Positions 1-8,832 of a stretch of 64,000 nucleotides of DNA are shown piece after piece. Within the stretch, counting starts at the first letter, position 1. Every line of letters begins with the position of its first letter. The position numbers and the translations under genes were made by a program. This DNA comes from an uncultured Eubacteriales bacterium. GTDB taxonomy: Bacteria; Bacillota; Clostridia; Oscillospirales; Acutalibacteraceae. The stretch spans positions 1-64,000 of the forward strand of contig CAQKRU010000004.1 in NCBI GenBank assembly GCA_948823415.1, read 5' to 3'. The notes beneath the pieces were generated by a model that was not told the origin of the DNA, ran no database searches, and saw only the letters and a program-made list of their open reading frames with translations.

Positions 1-8
1 AAAAACCA

Positions 9-82
9 TGGAGCGGATGATGGGAATCGAACCCACGCGACCAGCTTGGAAGGCTGGAGTTCTACCATTGAACTACATCCGC
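9..82 (-). tRNA. tRNA-Gly (anticodon TCC)
   Basis: On the minus strand the sequence folds into a full cloverleaf. The 7-bp acceptor stem pairs GCGGATG with CATCCGC, the anticodon loop is CTTCCAA with anticodon TCC, and the T arm carries GGTTCGATTCCC. The discriminator base is T and the 3' CCA is encoded. It reads GGA/GGG glycine codons. It has its own promoter just upstream. Confidence 0.97.
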
Positions 83-98
83 ATTATTGACGAGTTAT

Positions 99-128
99 AT
101 TTTATCACACAACTCGCCACGAAGTCAA
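99..128 (-). promoter_or_regulatory. Promoter of tRNA-Gly
   Basis: A TTGACT -35 (123-128) and TAAAAT -10 (99-104) are separated by 18 nt. TGA just before the -10 gives an extended -10. The predicted start is about 10 nt before the tRNA. Confidence 0.65.
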
Positions 129-300
129 GAGTTTTTTATATTTACTTCAACATTGTTAGGCCACTTTTCGTAAAACAAATATGCGAAATCGTGCGATATA
201 ATTATCAGTAGTCGTGGTCTGAACGAAAAGATGCAGGTCGTAAAGCGGGGGAGAGCTACAGCTCCCATTGGATCAACAGCTAATTTAATTTTAACAACCC

Positions 301-2592
301 CTAAACCGTTTCGACTTCAAGATGCGATTTATTCACGCAGAATGCGATTTCTGTCACCATCTTTTTATAATTTTCAATTAGCTCTAAGGCGATCTTGTCC
401 TCAACATTCTTCCTAATCAGATTCCGCAAATCTCTAGCGGCGTTCTTGCCGCCAAAGGCCTTATCCGCCAGCCATTTTAAAACAGAATCATTGTAGCTCA
501 AGGTGATGTTCCGTTCGGCAAGAATGCCAACGTATTCGTCCAGCATAAGTTTTGCAATCTTCTCAAAATCGCTTTTGTCAAGATCTCTAAACACGATGAT
601 TTCGTCGATGCGGCTCAAAAATTCTGGCCTTAAAAAGTCCGACAAAGCCTTATGAGCCTTTTCCTTATTGAGCTCGTTCTGAGTCTTTGCAAATCCCACC
701 GCGCTGCTCTTTTTGTCGCTGCCGGCGTTAGAAGTCATCACTATAATCGTGTTCTCAAAGTTAACTTGCCGCCCTTGCGCATCGGTAATCTTGCCCTCGT
801 CTAAGATTTGCAGCAAAATATTCAAAACGTCTGGATGCGCCTTTTCGATCTCGTCAAAAAGTAGAACAGAGTACGGACGCCGACGCACTTTTTCGGTGAT
901 CTGGCCGGACTCACTATAGCCAACGTATCCGGGAGGCGAGCCGATTATCCGAGAAACCGAGTGCTTCTCCATAAATTCGGACATGTCGAGGCGAATGAGT
1001 GTCTCGGGGCTGTCAAACAGCTCTTTCGACAAAACCTTAACAAGCTCGGTCTTGCCCACGCCAGTGGGGCCAACAAAAATAAACGATGCCGGACGTCTTC
1101 GAGGGCTAATCTGCACGCGACTCCTTTTTATCGCCGAAGCAACGGCCTCCACAGCCTCATCTTGACCAATCACTTTGCTCTTTAATTTGTCCTCGATGTT
1201 TGCGAGCTTCTTAAGGTCGTTCTCTTTTATTTTAGAAGAGGGAATCCCCGTCCAAAGCTCCACAACGTGCGCAACGTCGCTTTCGGTAACGTAGACGCTA
1301 AAGGCCTTCTCTGCGATTTTCTCAAGCTCCTGGTTTATCCGAGCAATCTCTGAGCGAACCTTGGCCAACTTTTCATAGTCGATGTTATCTGGCTCGCGCG
1401 AGGCAATTTCGCATTCGGTAGCGATGAAACCGTCCAACTGCCGGGACAAAGAATCATACTTTTCCATAGCCAGGTTCTTGAGCGAAGCAAACGCGGCCGA
1501 TTCGTCCATCAAGTCGATGGCTTTGTCCGGCAAGAAGCGGTCCATTATATAGCGCTCCGACAAGACAACGATTTTCCGTATCAGATCGTCCGAAATGTTG
1601 ATCCGGTGGTATTTTTCGTAATAAGCCTTGATCCCCTTCAAAACGTCAACCGTGCTGTCAATAGAAGGCTCAACAATAGAAATAGGCTGAAAGCGTCGCT
1701 CCAACGCGGCGTCTTTCTCGATGTACTTCCGATATTCTGAGAAAGTGGTGGCGCCAATAACCTGGATTTCTCCGCGAGACAACGCCGGTTTTAGGATATT
1801 CCCAGCGTTCATGGAGTTACTCTCGGTCTCGCCCGCGCCCACTAGATTGTGCACCTCATCGATAAATAGAATAATATTCCCGGCTTCTTTAACTTCGTCA
1901 ATGAGCCCCTTTATCCGGTTCTCAAATTGGCCCCTAAACTGCGTTCCGGCAACCAAGGCAGTCAGGTCTATAAGGTAAATCTCTTTCTTCTTAAGCCGAG
2001 TTGGAACCTTGCCTTTGGAGATCAAAATGGCCAAACTCTCGGCAATGGCGGTCTTGCCAACGCCGGGCTCGCCAATTAAGCACGGATTATTCTTTGTGCG
2101 GCGGCTCAAAATCTGGATAGTCCTTGCGATTTCCTTATCTCTGCCGATTATTTTGTCGAGCTTGTTTTTTCGGGCTTTCTCGGTAAGATTCGAGCAGTAA
2201 AGCTCTAGGTACTTCTTTTTATTATTAGCTTTTTTCTTTTTGCTAGAGTCCCGACCAGAAGTGGCGCCACTTGCGCTGTCCTCTCGGCTATTATTGGGGC
2301 TGCTGCTACTAGAAAAAACGTTTTTTATAAAGGGGAGAGCAGCGGCGCTTTCCTCAACAAAATCCTCGTAGCTTGCGAGCTCGTCTTCGCTAAGATTCAT
2401 AAACTCGTTCATCTGCTCGGCCATAGATTCCATTTCTTCGGCCGAAAAGCCAATCTTGTTCATGATATCATCAAGAGGCTTAAGCCCGAGCTCCTTAGCG
2501 CAAGTCAAGCAAAATCCCTGCGGCTTGGAGTCTTCCTTATCCACCGATATAAAAACCATAGCAGGCCTTTTTTTGCACCGAGAACACAACAT
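301..2592 (-). CDS. clpE: ClpE/ClpC-like ATP-dependent protease ATPase with N-terminal zinc finger
   Basis: This is a class I Clp/Hsp100 unfoldase that should thread substrates into ClpP. The N-terminus has a zinc finger (CSRC near residue 3 and CLTC near 28), as in ClpE, in place of the double Clp_N repeat. Two AAA+ modules follow: Walker A GEPGVGKT in the first and GPTGVGKT in the second, with a middle coiled segment between them. A VGF tripeptide after the second-module TSNAGS stretch matches the ClpP-docking loop of ClpC/ClpE. At 763 aa it is slightly longer than typical ClpE because of a Ser/Asn/Lys-rich linker near residues 90-125. The ATG at 2592 is preceded by GGAGAAAG. It lies 54 nt after pgsA and is probably co-transcribed with it. 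No ctsR or mcsAB is adjacent. The family is certain; clpE rather than clpC is inferred from the zinc finger. Confidence 0.88.
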   Translation of the reverse strand: MLCSRCKKRPAMVFISVDKEDSKPQGFCLTCAKELGLKPLDDIMNKIGFSAEEMESMAEQMNEFMNLSEDELASYEDFVEESAAALPFIKNVFSSSSSPNNSREDSASGATSGRDSSKKKKANNKKKYLELYCSNLTEKARKNKLDKIIGRDKEIARTIQILSRRTKNNPCLIGEPGVGKTAIAESLAILISKGKVPTRLKKKEIYLIDLTALVAGTQFRGQFENRIKGLIDEVKEAGNIILFIDEVHNLVGAGETESNSMNAGNILKPALSRGEIQVIGATTFSEYRKYIEKDAALERRFQPISIVEPSIDSTVDVLKGIKAYYEKYHRINISDDLIRKIVVLSERYIMDRFLPDKAIDLMDESAAFASLKNLAMEKYDSLSRQLDGFIATECEIASREPDNIDYEKLAKVRSEIARINQELEKIAEKAFSVYVTESDVAHVVELWTGIPSSKIKENDLKKLANIEDKLKSKVIGQDEAVEAVASAIKRSRVQISPRRRPASFIFVGPTGVGKTELVKVLSKELFDSPETLIRLDMSEFMEKHSVSRIIGSPPGYVGYSESGQITEKVRRRPYSVLLFDEIEKAHPDVLNILLQILDEGKITDAQGRQVNFENTIIVMTSNAGSDKKSSAVGFAKTQNELNKEKAHKALSDFLRPEFLSRIDEIIVFRDLDKSDFEKIAKLMLDEYVGILAERNITLSYNDSVLKWLADKAFGGKNAARDLRNLIRKNVEDKIALELIENYKKMVTEIAFCVNKSHLEVETV

Positions 2593-2646
2593 AACTCTTT
2601 CTCCTCACTAATTAATTTTTGCAGTGTCCATTCACACCAGTAACGT

Positions 2647-3255
2647 TTAATCTTTTTCTTTTTCTTTTTGATTAGAACCAGAGATATCGTTTATTAACTT
2701 TAAGAATATTATAAAATATTTAAACAAAGCAAACAGCATAAAAGCCGAAGTTATAGACAACAAAGAAATAGAAACAATGGGCCGATTAACGCCCCAAATG
2801 GCCTTCAAAGCAACAATAATTATAACAGATACATAAAAGAAAACAGTAGCGACTTTGCCATACCAGCGGGCAGCGGGCGGTTCGATTCCTTTTTTTATTA
2901 AGAAACTTCCGGCAATCAACATAGACAAATCTTTTAAAATCAAGATTACAACAAACGGCACGATTTCTGGAAATTTTATCCCCATACAGATAATAACAGC
3001 CGTTAGCGTGAGTTTATCTGCAAGTGGGTCAAGCACCTTGCCAAGCGGAGTTATCTGACCAAGACTTCTAGCAATCATCCCGTCGAACATATCACTAAAT
3101 CCAGAGACAATCAGCACAAAGGCAGAGGCTAAATAGTCATCATTTAAAAAATATAATACAAAAGGCACAATTATGATTATTCTAGCAAGAGACAGAATGT
3201 TTGGAATATTTAGATTTTCTTTTTTTAAAATGTCCATAAAATTAAAATCCCTCAC
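2647..3255 (-). CDS. pgsA: CDP-diacylglycerol--glycerol-3-phosphate 3-phosphatidyltransferase
   Basis: An integral membrane enzyme that makes phosphatidylglycerol phosphate from CDP-diacylglycerol and glycerol-3-phosphate, the committed step to phosphatidylglycerol. The CDP-alcohol phosphotransferase signature DG..AR.{8}G...D...D is complete at about residues 59-81 (FDGMIARSLG, then GKVLDPLAD). Several hydrophobic spans follow. At 202 aa it has the usual length. The C-terminus is a short lysine/glutamate tail. It lies between cvpA and clpE in the same orientation with short gaps, which suggests one transcript. The CDP-alcohol phosphotransferase family also includes other enzymes, but length and motif fit PgsA best. 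Confidence 0.9.
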   Translation of the reverse strand: MRDFNFMDILKKENLNIPNILSLARIIIIVPFVLYFLNDDYLASAFVLIVSGFSDMFDGMIARSLGQITPLGKVLDPLADKLTLTAVIICMGIKFPEIVPFVVILILKDLSMLIAGSFLIKKGIEPPAARWYGKVATVFFYVSVIIIVALKAIWGVNRPIVSISLLSITSAFMLFALFKYFIIFLKLINDISGSNQKEKEKD

Positions 3256-3276
3256 TTTCTGCGTACTTTATACATT

Positions 3277-3996
3277 TTAAATTTGATGCGACTTCAAATA
3301 ATCATTCAGCACATCCACATTTACATTGTATATTGGCTTAAACACTTTTGACTCATCAATTGCAAAGTTGACATCGTTAACAAGGTCGGCTTTAGGAAGA
3401 ATCAGTAAAACGGACTTAAAAGCGACAACAAAAATAAACATAAAAACAACAAATTTTAATACGCCCATGCATAGCCCCAAAATAGAATCGATAAGTCCAA
3501 AAATAGGAATCCGTGGCAACTTAAACGCATACTTAAACAAAACTCTCAAAACAGTAAAAGTAATAATCGATAAAACCGCGAACATAACTACAGTGATGGC
3601 ATGAAGAATAGATGGTTTTAACAGGCCTTCTACAATGGCGCTTTTGTTGCCCGAAGAGTGCAAAGCCTTTAAAATGTCGTTTATAGTGATTCCGCCAAAA
3701 GTCGATTTATTATAAAATATGTTCGGGATGCCAGAAACCAGGCCCGCGATATTTTTAGCAGAGTCAATTAAACCTCCGTTTTGAGCCAGAATATCGTTAA
3801 TCTTGCCAACAAGTCCACTGTACACGAAGTTTTGATAATAATATTCCGACAAAGAGGGCGCAAACAAATAGGGAACAAGCACGCTAAAAATCATGATGGC
3901 TAAATCGACAATAGATTTAAAGAATCCTTTTTTAAAACCTGTCCACAAAAAGATTGCGGCTACAACGACGACTACTAAATCAAAAAACGCACTCAT
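3277..3996 (-). CDS. CvpA family membrane protein
   Basis: This 239-aa protein has an N-terminal hydrophobic segment (about residues 5-20), the TGFKKGFFKSIVDL motif typical of the CvpA (colicin V production) family, and further membrane spans near 27-48, 132-155 and 170-195. The family is known to be membrane-bound and linked to envelope or secretion functions, but no biochemical activity is settled. The ATG at 3996 has a GAGGAG Shine-Dalgarno site about 11 nt upstream. pgsA follows 21 nt downstream, so the pair is probably co-transcribed. No strong promoter is obvious in the 127 nt before it. Confidence 0.7.
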   Translation of the reverse strand: MSAFFDLVVVVVAAIFLWTGFKKGFFKSIVDLAIMIFSVLVPYLFAPSLSEYYYQNFVYSGLVGKINDILAQNGGLIDSAKNIAGLVSGIPNIFYNKSTFGGITINDILKALHSSGNKSAIVEGLLKPSILHAITVVMFAVLSIITFTVLRVLFKYAFKLPRIPIFGLIDSILGLCMGVLKFVVFMFIFVVAFKSVLLILPKADLVNDVNFAIDESKVFKPIYNVNVDVLNDYLKSHQI

Positions 3997-4123
3997 TTTA
4001 TTTATTTCTCCTCAAGATTTAATTAATACTACTAACGCAATAACATATTATCATAAACGTTAAAAAAATTCAATATATTTACACAAATTTGTCGAAATCG
4101 ACATAAAATTAAATTCAATTATG

Positions 4124-5386
4124 TTAAAATCTTATTTTGTTGACGTCGGTCAAACCCAGAGTATATAGCTCTTTGCCAGAGAACAAGCGAATATTTTTGG
4201 TGTCGACCCCAACGTCAAAAGAATTTAGCAAATGGCCCGAAAAATTATAAACATAAACTTTGCCATAGGATAACGCCGCCGATTTGTGGTGATTAAAACT
4301 CACTGCTTTAACGCTGTGCTCGGTGTGAAAAGATTTTTCTAGCTTACCATTTTGCCCAATAAGCACCATATCGGTATTGGTGCCGTCTTCGGATAGAGAC
4401 AAAGCCAGCAATACGCCATCTTTTTTGTTAACATCAAACCCAACAATATTTTTGTTGTCGTAGGAGTAGTCCTCGTGAGTCCCGCGGTATGGGTTAATAA
4501 CGCTCACCAATTTGTCGCCAATAGCCACAACATTGCCGTTTGAGAGATACTCCAGCCGAATAAACATGTTATCACTATAGTCGAACTTTACCCAGGGCTC
4601 TTCGCGGTTATAGTCAAAAACGTACACGCTCGAGACAACCGAACCATCCCTAGCCGTGGCGCCACAAACAGCAGCAGAGCGGCCATCTTCGCTAATTGCA
4701 ACGTCCGTAATATAGTGATTTGCAAAATTATACCTGTAGTAAACGCTCTTGCTGTCTTTAGAAAAGACCGTCAGCTGCGCCAAAAAGCCCTTCGCCTCGG
4801 TAACAACAGCAAACGTGCCGTAATTCGAAATAGCCGCAGAAATTATGTTATAATCGGTACCCGCAGTATGCAAAATCTTGGACTTACTCGTCACTTCTAG
4901 GTTTTTGCCACCCAGGTCATATAAAATCGTACGGGTGCCGCAGGTTTTTAGCATCGGATTCTGGTAGCTATGCTGTTTTTGGAGCATCTCGCTAGCAGAG
5001 GAGTTAAAAGTTGTCAAAGAGAGGTCACTCAGCAAAACAACGTCCTTATCGATGACCTTAAAATTCTCGCAACTAACCTTACTACCGTTTATTTTGCGAG
5101 GGAATCCCGGACCAAATGAGGCCTCAGCAAAGGAATCCGCAAAGAAAGTGCCGATGTAATCCGGCGAAAATTTCTCCCGATTAACGAAAATGATAACAGA
5201 AAAAAAGCTCAAAAGCAAAATAATAAAAACTCTGACAAATTTTTTAGGAATTTTGTCAATAAAATTTTTAATGTATTTCACAAATTTTAAGCAAAAATTT
5301 TTAGCTTGTCCCAAATAAAAGGTCAGCCGTTTGCAAAGATTTTTAAAGCGATTCTTATTTGCCGTACCACCAGAAGATTTGCGCAT
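4124..5386 (-). CDS. Membrane-anchored beta-propeller-like protein (DUF5711-like)
   Basis: About 420 aa. A basic cytoplasmic N-terminus (residues 1-45) is followed by one membrane helix (about 50-70, FVRVFIILLLSFFSVIIFVN). The long extracytoplasmic region is rich in short beta-strand units, for example SDLSLTTFN, AVVTEAKGFL, AAVCGATA and VVAIGDKLVS, spaced like WD40/PQQ-type blades. This matches what is known of clostridial DUF5711 proteins, whose function is unknown. I chose ATG 5386 over an upstream TTG at 5407 because a G6 Shine-Dalgarno tract lies 9 nt before 5386. It follows truA by 39 nt. A scaffold or sensor role at the envelope is only a guess. Confidence 0.6.
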   Translation of the reverse strand: MRKSSGGTANKNRFKNLCKRLTFYLGQAKNFCLKFVKYIKNFIDKIPKKFVRVFIILLLSFFSVIIFVNREKFSPDYIGTFFADSFAEASFGPGFPRKINGSKVSCENFKVIDKDVVLLSDLSLTTFNSSASEMLQKQHSYQNPMLKTCGTRTILYDLGGKNLEVTSKSKILHTAGTDYNIISAAISNYGTFAVVTEAKGFLAQLTVFSKDSKSVYYRYNFANHYITDVAISEDGRSAAVCGATARDGSVVSSVYVFDYNREEPWVKFDYSDNMFIRLEYLSNGNVVAIGDKLVSVINPYRGTHEDYSYDNKNIVGFDVNKKDGVLLALSLSEDGTNTDMVLIGQNGKLEKSFHTEHSVKAVSFNHHKSAALSYGKVYVYNFSGHLLNSFDVGVDTKNIRLFSGKELYTLGLTDVNKIRF

Positions 5387-5425
5387 AGTGTAAGTCCCCC
5401 CAAACAAGCTAGGCCAATTTTGACG

Positions 5426-6211
5426 CTAGCGTTTCTCTTCATAAAGTTTAAGGCCCAGATTTATATTATCATCGTAAAAAACCTTATTCAAGTATAGCCC
5501 GTGGGCAACCGCCGTAGGCCCAGCAAGAGCGCGGTCCTTGGCCTCGATGATATCGCGTATTTGGCCCGGAGCGATCTTGCCCATAGAAACGTGCAGCAGA
5601 GTGCCGACCATAATCCTCACCATGTTATACAAGAAGCCATCCGCCGCGACTTTTATGGTGACCAGCCCGTCGGGACTCCTATCTATGCTAAAGCTATTTA
5701 CCGTGCGGACCATGTTTTCGGGATTTCTGCTGTCAAAAGTGCAAAAAGACGTAAAATCGTGCGTGCCGATAAAATTCTGCCCAGCCGACCGCAATTTTTC
5801 TAAGTCCAAAGGGTACCAATAGTGAAAAGCTCTGTTCACCAAAAAAGGGTTCCGAACTCGGCGGTTCCAGATTTTATAAAGATATTCCTTTCCAACGCAA
5901 GAGTAGCGGGCGTGAAAGTCCAAAGGAACCTCTATAGACGAATTGACGGCGATGTCCGCGGGTAAAAATTTATTCATGGCCATCTGTAGGCGTTCGCAAG
6001 GGATATCCGAGTTAACCTTAACGCTGACGCAATACATGTTCGCGTGCACACCGGAATCCGTCCTGCTGCAGCCCTTTATGTCGCAATTTTCATTTAGAAT
6101 TCTAAAAAGAGCGTCCTGAAAAACCTCCTGCACCGAGACAGCGTTCTTTTGAATCTGCCAACCGTGGTACCTAGAGCCATCGTAGCAAACCGAGAGTAGC
6201 AAATTTCTCAT
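5426..6211 (-). CDS. truA: tRNA pseudouridine(38-40) synthase
   Basis: Isomerises uridines 38-40 in the anticodon stem-loop of many tRNAs to pseudouridine. The catalytic aspartate is in GCSRTDSGVHA (Asp52 from the chosen start). The N-terminal YDGSRYHGWQ and the C-terminal FLYNMVRIMVGTLL motifs are also present. The length of about 261 aa is standard. I chose ATG 6211 because its ATG overlaps the ecfT TGA as ATGA, which points to translational coupling. An ATG 33 nt upstream lies inside ecfT and would add a non-conserved extension. The ecfA1-ecfA2-ecfT-truA order is common in Firmicutes. Confidence 0.95.
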   Translation of the reverse strand: MRNLLLSVCYDGSRYHGWQIQKNAVSVQEVFQDALFRILNENCDIKGCSRTDSGVHANMYCVSVKVNSDIPCERLQMAMNKFLPADIAVNSSIEVPLDFHARYSCVGKEYLYKIWNRRVRNPFLVNRAFHYWYPLDLEKLRSAGQNFIGTHDFTSFCTFDSRNPENMVRTVNSFSIDRSPDGLVTIKVAADGFLYNMVRIMVGTLLHVSMGKIAPGQIRDIIEAKDRALAGPTAVAHGLYLNKVFYDDNINLGLKLYEEKR

Positions 6212-7023
6212 AAATGCACCGCCAAAGCCCAAAAGTTGCTCCACAGAACGAGAAAAAATACCGCCACAACCGCAAATATAGCCAAAACGTCGTTTGAACA
6301 GATGTGCAAAACCTTCATTTTAGTGCGGCCGTCTCCGCCGTTGTAGCATCTGCATTCCATAGCCAATGCCAAGTCAAAAGCCCGCCGAAACGAGGCGACC
6401 AAAAGCGGCACCAAAATAGGCACCAGGGCCTTTATCCGCTTTACAGCGTTGCCGGACTCCATGTCCGCGCCGCGAGCCTTTTGCGCATCGATAATTTTGT
6501 CCGTTTCCTCCAAAAGAGTGGGGATAAACCGCAGCGCGATGGCCATCATCATAGCCAGCTCGTGCGTTTTTATTTTGAACACGGACAATGGCTTCAAAAT
6601 CCGCTCTAGCGCGTCCGTTAAGTCGGTGGGGGAGGTGGTGAAGGTGAGCAGCGAGCTTATCAAAATCAGCATCACCAACCGGCAAGCTACAAAGACGCTG
6701 TTATCGAACCCGCCTTTTGTGATCGCAACGGGCCCGATCTTAAAGAGCAGCGGTCCTTTGGCGTAAAATATGTTCAAAACGCTTGTGAACACGACGATGA
6801 ACATGATGACCTTCATGTTTTTGAAGTAATTTTTGAACGAGACTTTTGCAAAGGCCATAAAGACGAAGATGGCCGCGAGGTTGGTAAGAAGCGCGAGGTA
6901 ATTGTTTGCCAAAAAAACGGTTACCAGCAGAACGACCACAAGCACGATTTTGACGCGCGGGTCGAGCCTATGTACCAACGAATTTCCAGGAAAGAAGCGG
7001 CCTAGCGCAATGTTACTTAACAA
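6208..7023 (-). CDS. ecfT: Energy-coupling factor transporter transmembrane protein EcfT
   Basis: The membrane coupling subunit of group II ECF vitamin/metal importers. It links exchangeable S components to the EcfA1-EcfA2 ATPases. It is 271 aa with hydrophobic spans at about 27-65, 72-92, 105-125 and 245-265. Both cytoplasmic coupling-helix motifs are present: KARGAD in the middle, and the AMECRCYNGG stretch toward the C-terminus. The gene follows ecfA2 by 15 nt and overlaps truA by 4 nt. No S component is encoded in this window, so the substrate cannot be named. Shared ECF modules normally serve several S proteins encoded elsewhere. Confidence 0.93.
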   Translation of the reverse strand: MLSNIALGRFFPGNSLVHRLDPRVKIVLVVVLLVTVFLANNYLALLTNLAAIFVFMAFAKVSFKNYFKNMKVIMFIVVFTSVLNIFYAKGPLLFKIGPVAITKGGFDNSVFVACRLVMLILISSLLTFTTSPTDLTDALERILKPLSVFKIKTHELAMMMAIALRFIPTLLEETDKIIDAQKARGADMESGNAVKRIKALVPILVPLLVASFRRAFDLALAMECRCYNGGDGRTKMKVLHICSNDVLAIFAVVAVFFLVLWSNFWALAVHL

Positions 7024-7038
7024 AATTCCTCACCCATT

Positions 7039-7899
7039 TTATACAAATTTTAGCAATTCAGTGACGGCGCCATCCACAGTCAAAACCTTGTCGTTCAAGT
7101 CAGGAATGGCGCCCGCTTTAAGCTTAGTCATGATAGAGCATATCTGCGGGACTTTGAGCCCAGCCTCATTTAATACTTTATCACAACCAAAGACATTCCC
7201 AGCAGAGTCGAACATAACCAAGTTTCCATCACTCAAAACAATGACTCTGTCGGAATATTTAGCGATATCCTCCATGCGGTGGGAAATCAGTATGATAGTT
7301 TTATCTTTTTCCTTGTGATATCGGTAAAGTTGCTCCAACAGCGACTCGCGCGCGCAGGGGTCAAGCCCCACGGTGGGTTCGTCCAAAACCAAGATTTCCG
7401 GATCCATCGACAACACCCCAGCAATGGCGACCTTTCGCTTTTCGCCGCCAGACAAGTCAAACGGCGACTTCTGCAACAAGTTTAAATCCAAATTCACGAA
7501 TTTGCAAGCCGCCAAGACCTTTTCTTTGACGTCAGCGTCGCACAAGCCCATGTTTTTGGGGCCAAAGGCGATGTCGTTATAGACGGTGTCCTCAAACAGC
7601 TGATATTCCGGGTACTGAAATACCAGCCCGACCTTGAATCGCACCTCTCTAGCAAGCTCTGGCTTAGCCTGGGCATTTTGCCAAATGTCGATTCCGTCCA
7701 AAAGCACAGCTCCAGAAGTAGGCTTTAAAAGTGCGTTGAGCTGCTTAGCAAATGTGGACTTCCCCGACCCGGTAGTCCCGATCAAGCCGATAAACTCGCC
7801 TTTTTCTATGCTTAGATTGATGCAGTTCAAGGCCCGCTTAGGCGTGCCGGCGCCGGCAGAGTAGACATATGTCAAGTTTTTCACTTCGATCTGAGACAT
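7039..7899 (-). CDS. ecfA2: ECF transporter ATP-binding protein EcfA2
   Basis: The second ABC ATPase of the ECF module. It has Walker A GTTGSGKST, the Q-loop region VFQYPEYQLF, the signature LSGGEKRKVAIAG, Walker B ILVLDEPTVGLD and the switch histidine in ILISHRM. I chose ATG 7899 because AGGAGG lies 9 nt upstream; an ATG at 7941 has no such site and adds a non-conserved leader. The gene lies between ecfA1 (51-nt gap) and ecfT (15-nt gap). The A1/A2 assignment rests on gene order and on sequence differences such as KRKV versus KQRV after the signature. Confidence 0.93.
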   Translation of the reverse strand: MSQIEVKNLTYVYSAGAGTPKRALNCINLSIEKGEFIGLIGTTGSGKSTFAKQLNALLKPTSGAVLLDGIDIWQNAQAKPELAREVRFKVGLVFQYPEYQLFEDTVYNDIAFGPKNMGLCDADVKEKVLAACKFVNLDLNLLQKSPFDLSGGEKRKVAIAGVLSMDPEILVLDEPTVGLDPCARESLLEQLYRYHKEKDKTIILISHRMEDIAKYSDRVIVLSDGNLVMFDSAGNVFGCDKVLNEAGLKVPQICSIMTKLKAGAIPDLNDKVLTVDGAVTELLKFV

Positions 7900-7950
7900 C
7901 GCAAAAATCCTCCTAAAACTCAAGAATGCCGGTAAAAACATGTTAGCAAA

Positions 7951-8814
7951 TCAACGGCGTATGGCATTAGTACTGAAATATTGAGCTAAAACATCAACGC
8001 ATTCGTCCTCATTTAGCGCAAAAGAGGGGATTTGAACTCCATGCGCCTTCAGCTTTTGAAGAAGCTCAACAGATTGCGGAATTGACAGTTGGCACTTTTT
8101 TAAAAAATTAACATCCGAGAAAATGCTCAAAGGCGCGCCTATTCTAGCAATTTTGCCTTCACTCATCACAACAATCCGGTCAGAATCGGTGGCCTCGTCC
8201 ATATAATGCGTTATCAACACGATTGTAATGCCGCATTCCTTGTTTAGCTTTTTTATAACGCGCATGACTTCGTCGCGCCCAACTGGGTCCAGCATCGCAG
8301 TGGGCTCGTCAAGCACAAGACATGAAGGCCTCATAGCGATGATCCCAGCAATAGCGACTCTCTGCTTTTGTCCGCCGGACAAATTATAAATGGCTTCCTT
8401 CCGGCAATCATACATATCCACGGCACGCAAAGCATCATCCACACGGGCACGGATCTTCTCCGGCGCAATCCCAAAATTCTCCGGGCCAAAAGCAACGTCA
8501 TCCTCCACAATGCTCGCCACAATCTGATTATCGGGGTTCTGAAAAACCAGCCCCACGGTGCTGCGAATATCGTAAACCCGCGAAGAATCCTTAGTGTTGA
8601 TCCCGCGCACAAAAATGTCGCCAGCCGTGGGCGTAAGCATCGCGTTTAGATGCTTTGCCAGGGTGGACTTCCCACTGCCGTTGTGCCCCAGAATTGTCAA
8701 AAATTCGCCTTTTTTAATTTCTAAATTCACGCCATCCAAAATGTTGATTTTGCGGCCACCGTCGGTCTCTTCGTAGTTAAATTCCAAATCGACAATATCA
8801 ATAAATTTCTCCAT
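7951..8814 (-). CDS. ecfA1: ECF transporter ATP-binding protein EcfA1
   Basis: The first ABC ATPase of the ECF module. It has Walker A GHNGSGKST, Q-loop VFQNPDNQIV, signature LSGGQKQRVAIAG, Walker B CLVLDEPTAMLDP and switch histidine ITHYMDE. The length of 287 aa is typical. It pairs with EcfA2 as a heterodimer under EcfT. It starts 18 nt after the methyltransferase gene and is probably in the same transcript. Nothing in the sequence shows substrate-specific control; no riboswitch is visible in the short gap upstream. Confidence 0.93.
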   Translation of the reverse strand: MEKFIDIVDLEFNYEETDGGRKINILDGVNLEIKKGEFLTILGHNGSGKSTLAKHLNAMLTPTAGDIFVRGINTKDSSRVYDIRSTVGLVFQNPDNQIVASIVEDDVAFGPENFGIAPEKIRARVDDALRAVDMYDCRKEAIYNLSGGQKQRVAIAGIIAMRPSCLVLDEPTAMLDPVGRDEVMRVIKKLNKECGITIVLITHYMDEATDSDRIVVMSEGKIARIGAPLSIFSDVNFLKKCQLSIPQSVELLQKLKAHGVQIPSFALNEDECVDVLAQYFSTNAIRR

Positions 8815-8832
8815 AAAATAAAAATCTCCAAT

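Noticed and set aside
249..266. A short palindrome (GAGCT-AC-AGCTC) downstream of the clpE-like gene, considered as its terminator
   Set aside because: The loop would be only 2 nt, the stem has mismatches beyond five pairs, and no T-run follows on either strand. I see nothing else in 129-300.
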